A DNA stretch of 9,364 nt from Bacteroidota bacterium (GTDB lineage: Bacteria; Bacteroidota; Bacteroidia; Bacteroidales; UBA1556), in NCBI GenBank assembly GCA_003648395.1, contig QMPB01000130.1:1-9364 (forward strand), given 5' to 3'. Under the pieces are notes generated by a model. The model saw nothing but the letters and a program-made list of their open reading frames with translations, did no database searches and was not told the DNA's origin. Positions 7,504 through 9,364 of the stretch are shown here, piece after piece. A program made the translations under genes and the position numbers. Positions within the stretch are counted from its first letter, which is position 1. The number at the start of each line of letters is the position of its first letter.

Positions 7504-7530
7504 CACATCAACTTAAAATCACATAAGTAT

Positions 7531-7872
7531 ATGTATAAAATATATCACAATCCACGTTGTAAGAAAAGTAGAGCTGGATTACAATATTTAGAATCAAAAA
7601 GTGTTGAATTTGAGATTATTAAATACTTGAATGATACTTTTACCCTAGAGGAGCTTACCGTAATATTTGCTAAGCTAAATCTCAAACCTTCTGAAATGAT
7701 AAGGAAACAAGAGGCTATATATAAGAGTGATTTTAAAAATAAAACATTTACCGATGAAGAATGGATTAGAATTTTTGTTCAACACCCTAAACTAATTAAT
7801 AGACCCATAGTAGAAAGTAAGCATAAAGCTGTTTGGGCAGATCCTCCAGAAAATATTGACGAACTATTATAA
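7531..7872 (+). CDS. ArsC/Spx-family thioredoxin-fold protein (arsenate reductase-like)
   Basis: This is a 113-residue cytosolic protein of the ArsC/Spx/YffB family. It opens MYKIYHNPRCKKSR, with the single active-site cysteine at position 10 in the usual NPRCxKSR loop. EMIRKQEAIYK (55-65) supplies Arg58, and the family signature HPKLINRPIV (85-94) supplies Arg91. By eye these correspond to two of the three arginines that bind arsenate in plasmid R773 ArsC. The third (Arg107 there) has no counterpart in the C-terminal HKAVWADPPENI segment. True arsenate reduction is therefore uncertain, and a general glutathione- or thiol-linked reductase role is equally possible. No arsenic-resistance genes are nearby. 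I chose the ATG at 7531, because a TTG at 7501 overlaps the promoter box. It probably shares a transcript with the DUF1573 genes, 47 bases on. Confidence 0.85.
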   Translation: MYKIYHNPRCKKSRAGLQYLESKSVEFEIIKYLNDTFTLEELTVIFAKLNLKPSEMIRKQEAIYKSDFKNKTFTDEEWIRIFVQHPKLINRPIVESKHKAVWADPPENIDELL

Positions 7873-7919
7873 AAAACGGCATAAATATTGTAAAATCATT
7901 ACTTTTAAAAACTTATAAC

Positions 7920-8378
7920 ATGAAACATATTAATATTATTCTTATCAGCTTTATTGCATTAGTTGTATTCTCAACTGCAAACATTCCAAACCAACCAGAT
8001 ACAAATACAAAAGCACACATTAAATTTGAAACTACCAGTCATGATTTTGGGAAAATTACACAAAATGGAAATGGGAAGTTTTCATTTAATTTCACGAATA
8101 CAGGCAAAGAACCTTTGATTATTCAAAATGTTAGATCTTCTTGTGGCTGTACTGTTGCTAGTCGACCAAACGCTCCTATTATGCCTGGTGATTCATCAAA
8201 AATATCAGTTAGATACGACACTCGTAGATTAGGTGCTTTTCATAAAAATATTACAGTAACTTCCAATGCAGACAATACTTCTGTAGTACTCTACATTAAA
8301 GGTCTAGTTCAAGCAAAGCCTAAAGAAGAAGTTCCTGTAAAAAGTGTAAATGAAGGTTTTACTCCTGTTGCTCACTAA
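7920..8378 (+). CDS. Exported DUF1573 protein, copy 1
   Basis: This is a 152-residue protein with an N-terminal signal peptide (hydrophobic residues 5-20) and one DUF1573 domain, an immunoglobulin-like (ASH/MSP-type) beta-sandwich common in Bacteroidetes and of unknown function. Family landmarks in order are IKFETTSHDFGKI (34-46), FNFTNTGKEPLII, SSCGCT (73-78), PIMPGDSS (86-93) and FHKNITVTSNA (107-117). The C-terminal tail after about residue 132 is rich in Lys, Pro and Glu and lies outside the domain. It is followed directly by a paralogue, about half identical by eye across the domain. It is likely periplasmic or envelope-associated. The conserved Cys-Gly-Cys suggests a disulfide or metal site, but nothing in the sequence proves this. 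Confidence 0.85.
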   Translation: MKHINIILISFIALVVFSTANIPNQPDTNTKAHIKFETTSHDFGKITQNGNGKFSFNFTNTGKEPLIIQNVRSSCGCTVASRPNAPIMPGDSSKISVRYDTRRLGAFHKNITVTSNADNTSVVLYIKGLVQAKPKEEVPVKSVNEGFTPVAH

Positions 8379-8391
8379 AAACATGTTAAAT

Positions 8392-8832
8392 ATGAAATTG
8401 ATAATACTAATATTCAGCGTATTTCTTTTTTCAGTACAAAGCTCTTTCGCTCTTGCTAATATCGATGGCACTAAAACAATAGTTTTAGCTAATCCCAACA
8501 ATCAAAGTGAAACTATGGCTGAAATTAAATTTGACACTACAGTTCACGATTTTGGTAAAATAAAAAATGGTGCTAAAGACGTTAAATTTAAGTTTAAATA
8601 TACCAATACTGGCAATGATGTGTTATTTATTACAAGAGTAGTTAAATCATGTGGCTGTACAGAGCCAGTATATTCTAGAGAACCTCTTATGCCAGGTCAA
8701 AGCTCCAATGTAGAAATAGGCTATACTACTACTGAAACTGTTGGGACTTTTAATAAAAAAATAACAATATTTAGTAATGCTAATACTGAATCGGTTATTT
8801 TGACTATTAAGGGAGAAGTGTTGGCTAAGTAG
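8392..8832 (+). CDS. Exported DUF1573 protein, copy 2
   Basis: This is the second DUF1573 protein of the tandem pair: signal peptide, then one Ig-like domain. The frame extends back to 8350, overlapping the upstream gene by 29 bases. However, the start at 8392 gives MKLIILIFSVFLFSVQSSFA, a textbook signal sequence with likely cleavage near residue 20, and a 146-residue product. An ATG at 8383, three codons earlier and four bases after the previous stop, is the main alternative. Landmarks are IKFDTTVHDFGKI (45-57), KYTNTGND, KSCGCT (85-90), LMPGQSS (99-105) and FNKKITIFSNA (120-130). The CGCT motif matches that in copy 1. Unlike copy 1, it ends right after the domain with no tail. It is the last gene before a noncoding repeat region. 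The molecular function is unknown. Confidence 0.84.
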   Translation: MKLIILIFSVFLFSVQSSFALANIDGTKTIVLANPNNQSETMAEIKFDTTVHDFGKIKNGAKDVKFKFKYTNTGNDVLFITRVVKSCGCTEPVYSREPLMPGQSSNVEIGYTTTETVGTFNKKITIFSNANTESVILTIKGEVLAK

Positions 8833-8861
8833 TAACTATCAGATATCTCTACCTTTTTGCC

Positions 8862-8902
8862 GATTTTGTCATGATTTTTCCAAAAAAAATCACGCCAAAA
8901 TC
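8862..8902 (+). terminator. Imperfect long hairpin after the DUF1573 genes, possible terminator
   Basis: GATTTTG (8862-8868) pairs with CAAAATC (8896-8902), and TGATTTTT (8872-8879) pairs with AAAAATCA (8885-8892). The two stems are joined by a 3x3 internal loop with one further C-G pair, and the loop is 5 nt. It starts 29 bases after the last stop codon and is followed by a T-rich stretch (8907-8913). It is AT-rich without a clean U-tract, so termination is plausible rather than certain. Confidence 0.4.
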
Positions 8903-8916
8903 TAATATTTTTATCA

Positions 8917-8969
8917 TTGTAGCCACGGGTTTCACCCGTGGCTACAAATATTTAAGCCTTTCAGGCTTA
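8917..8969 (-). repeat. Composite palindromic element, copy A (inverted)
   Basis: There are two hairpins. At 8917-8930/8934-8947 is a perfect 14-bp stem (TTGTAGCCACGGGT and its complement) with a 3-nt loop. At 8953-8959/8963-8969 is a perfect 7-bp stem (TAAGCCT/AGGCTTA), also with a 3-nt loop. Both loops read GAA on the minus strand, so the element is oriented minus: the short stem first, then an AT-rich linker, then the long stem. This is the reverse of the other copies. Confidence 0.85.
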
Positions 8970-8984
8970 GTAGAAATAATCACA

Positions 8985-9042
8985 CAAAAAATTCAATGTT
9001 TTATTTGTAAAATTACCCACCAACCCTGAAAGGGTGGTATAT
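8985..9042 (+). repeat. 58-bp perfect direct repeat, first copy
   Basis: These 58 bases recur without a mismatch at 9302-9359, 317 bases downstream. The repeat starts at CAAAAAATTCAATG and runs through the first module of palindromic copy B. It therefore includes about 30 AT-rich bases upstream of the palindromes that copies A and C do not share. Confidence 0.95.
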
Positions 9043-9078
9043 CAGTAGCCATGGGTGCAAACCCATGGCTACTGATAT
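9015..9078 (+). repeat. Composite palindromic element, copy B
   Basis: The short stem 9019-9027/9031-9038 has a GAA loop and one bulged A (core ACCCT/AGGGT). It is followed directly by a perfect 18-bp stem at 9039-9056/9061-9078 (ATATCAGTAGCCATGGGT and its complement) closed by a GCAA loop. The core GTAGCCAYGGGT is shared with copy A, with one C-G pair changed to T-A on both arms. Confidence 0.88.
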
Positions 9079-9132
9079 GTAAGCAATTACAAGTAGTAGT
9101 CAAATTTATATAAATTATTGTAAACCAGCCCA

Positions 9133-9153
9133 TTGCGGCTTTGCGGCTTTGCG
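9133..9153 (+). repeat. Short GC-rich tandem repeat
   Basis: The 8-base unit TTGCGGCT occurs twice in tandem (9133-9140, 9141-9148), followed by a partial third TTGCG (9149-9153) that runs into AGAAAC. It is a small GC-rich island in otherwise very AT-rich DNA, between palindromic copies B and C. Confidence 0.8.
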
Positions 9154-9210
9154 AGAAACAAAAAGTCAACGAAGTATTGAATAATGCAAACCAATCTTTT
9201 TATAATATAT

Positions 9211-9262
9211 ACCCATCAACTCTGAAAAGTTGGTATATATAGCCACAGGCAAAATACCATGG
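9211..9262 (+). repeat. Composite palindromic element, copy C (decayed)
   Basis: Positions 9211-9238 match copy B positions 9015-9042 at 24 of 28 bases, including the central CTGAAA and the GGTATAT end. The four changes weaken the original short stem, but a CAACT/AGTTG pairing (9217-9221/9228-9232) is possible. The second module (TAGCCACAGGC from 9240, then TACCATGG) is recognisable but can no longer form the long stem. Confidence 0.7.
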
Positions 9263-9301
9263 ATAAAATTACAATGAAAAAAGATGTCGTAAAAAAATGA
9301 T

Positions 9302-9359
9302 CAAAAAATTCAATGTTTTATTTGTAAAATTACCCACCAACCCTGAAAGGGTGGTATAT
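9302..9359 (+). repeat. 58-bp perfect direct repeat, second copy
   Basis: This is identical to 8985-9042. The match ends at 9359, where the first copy continues CAG and this one ATG. Flanking sequence on the left also differs apart from scattered A/T agreement. Confidence 0.95.
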
Positions 9360-9364
9360 ATGTA
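9332..9364 (+). repeat. Composite palindromic element, copy D (cut by window end)
   Basis: This is identical to copy B over its first module and up to GGTATAT (9332-9359). The short stem is at 9336-9344/9348-9355. The window stops where the second, longer hairpin would begin, so the copy is incomplete here. Confidence 0.75.

Larger units (their letters stand above)
8833..9364. other. Noncoding repeat region downstream of the DUF1573 genes
   Basis: This 532-base stretch has no credible gene in any frame. It holds the hairpin at 8862-8902, four copies of a composite palindromic element (8917-8969 inverted, 9015-9078, 9211-9262 decayed, 9332 to the window end), a 58-bp direct repeat and a GC-rich 8-bp tandem repeat. 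Between these lie AT-rich filler sequences in which I see nothing else. It probably continues past the window edge. Confidence 0.8.

Noticed and set aside
7501..7530. TTG at 7501 as the start of the ArsC-like protein
   Set aside because: The TTG is part of the TATCTTTG promoter box, and the added ten residues do not resemble the family N-terminus.
9103..9116. 14-bp perfect palindrome AATTTATATAAATT
   Set aside because: It is pure A/T in very AT-rich DNA, where such palindromes arise by chance. It has no second copy or associated feature.
8917..9364. Possible CRISPR array
   Set aside because: Repeat units differ in sequence and orientation, spacing is irregular, repeats are long composite palindromes, and no cas gene is present.

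Overview
The window looks like a chromosomal segment of an AT-rich member of the Bacteroidetes, probably Bacteroidales or a near relative. Three things point there: the alanine/glutamate-rich tail on ribosomal protein S16, the Bacteroidetes-type GlmU-like protein and tandem DUF1573 proteins, and promoter -7 elements matching TAnnTTTG upstream of several genes, with no clear Shine-Dalgarno sequences.

Layout. Positions 1-553 (+) hold rpsP, lacking only the first two bases of its start codon. It converges on fabG (673-1419, -) across a bidirectional terminator hairpin. A short membrane-anchored or exported mono-heme cytochrome c (1577-2029, +) diverges from fabG and converges, across a second bidirectional terminator, on a GlmU-like sugar nucleotidyltransferase/acetyltransferase (2102-3271, -). 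Divergent from that gene runs a tight four-gene operon (3396-7383, +): an MsbA-type ABC exporter, an OmpR-family response regulator, recF and a DUF721/DciA-like protein. The last three are coupled by a 1-bp and an 8-bp overlap. A separate promoter at 7496 leads to an ArsC/Spx-family thioredoxin-fold protein (7531-7872) and two paralogous exported DUF1573 proteins (7920-8378 and 8392-8832).

The last 530 bases are noncoding and are the most unusual part. They hold four copies, one inverted and one cut off by the window end, of a composite palindromic element. Each copy is a short hairpin with a GAA loop followed by a longer hairpin with a GAA or GCAA loop. Paired base changes between copies preserve some stems. 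A 58-bp perfect direct repeat and a small GC-rich tandem repeat lie in the same stretch. This resembles REP/BIME-like or MITE-like intergenic repeats, although no transposase is in the window.

Most genes are housekeeping: translation, fatty-acid synthesis, envelope precursor synthesis, lipid or other export, and replication/repair. Three of the likely start codons (cytochrome c, ArsC-like, second DUF1573) lie downstream of the longest possible frame, and rpsP starts just upstream of its first in-window ATG. I see no defence system, CRISPR array, intact mobile element, tRNA or rRNA.
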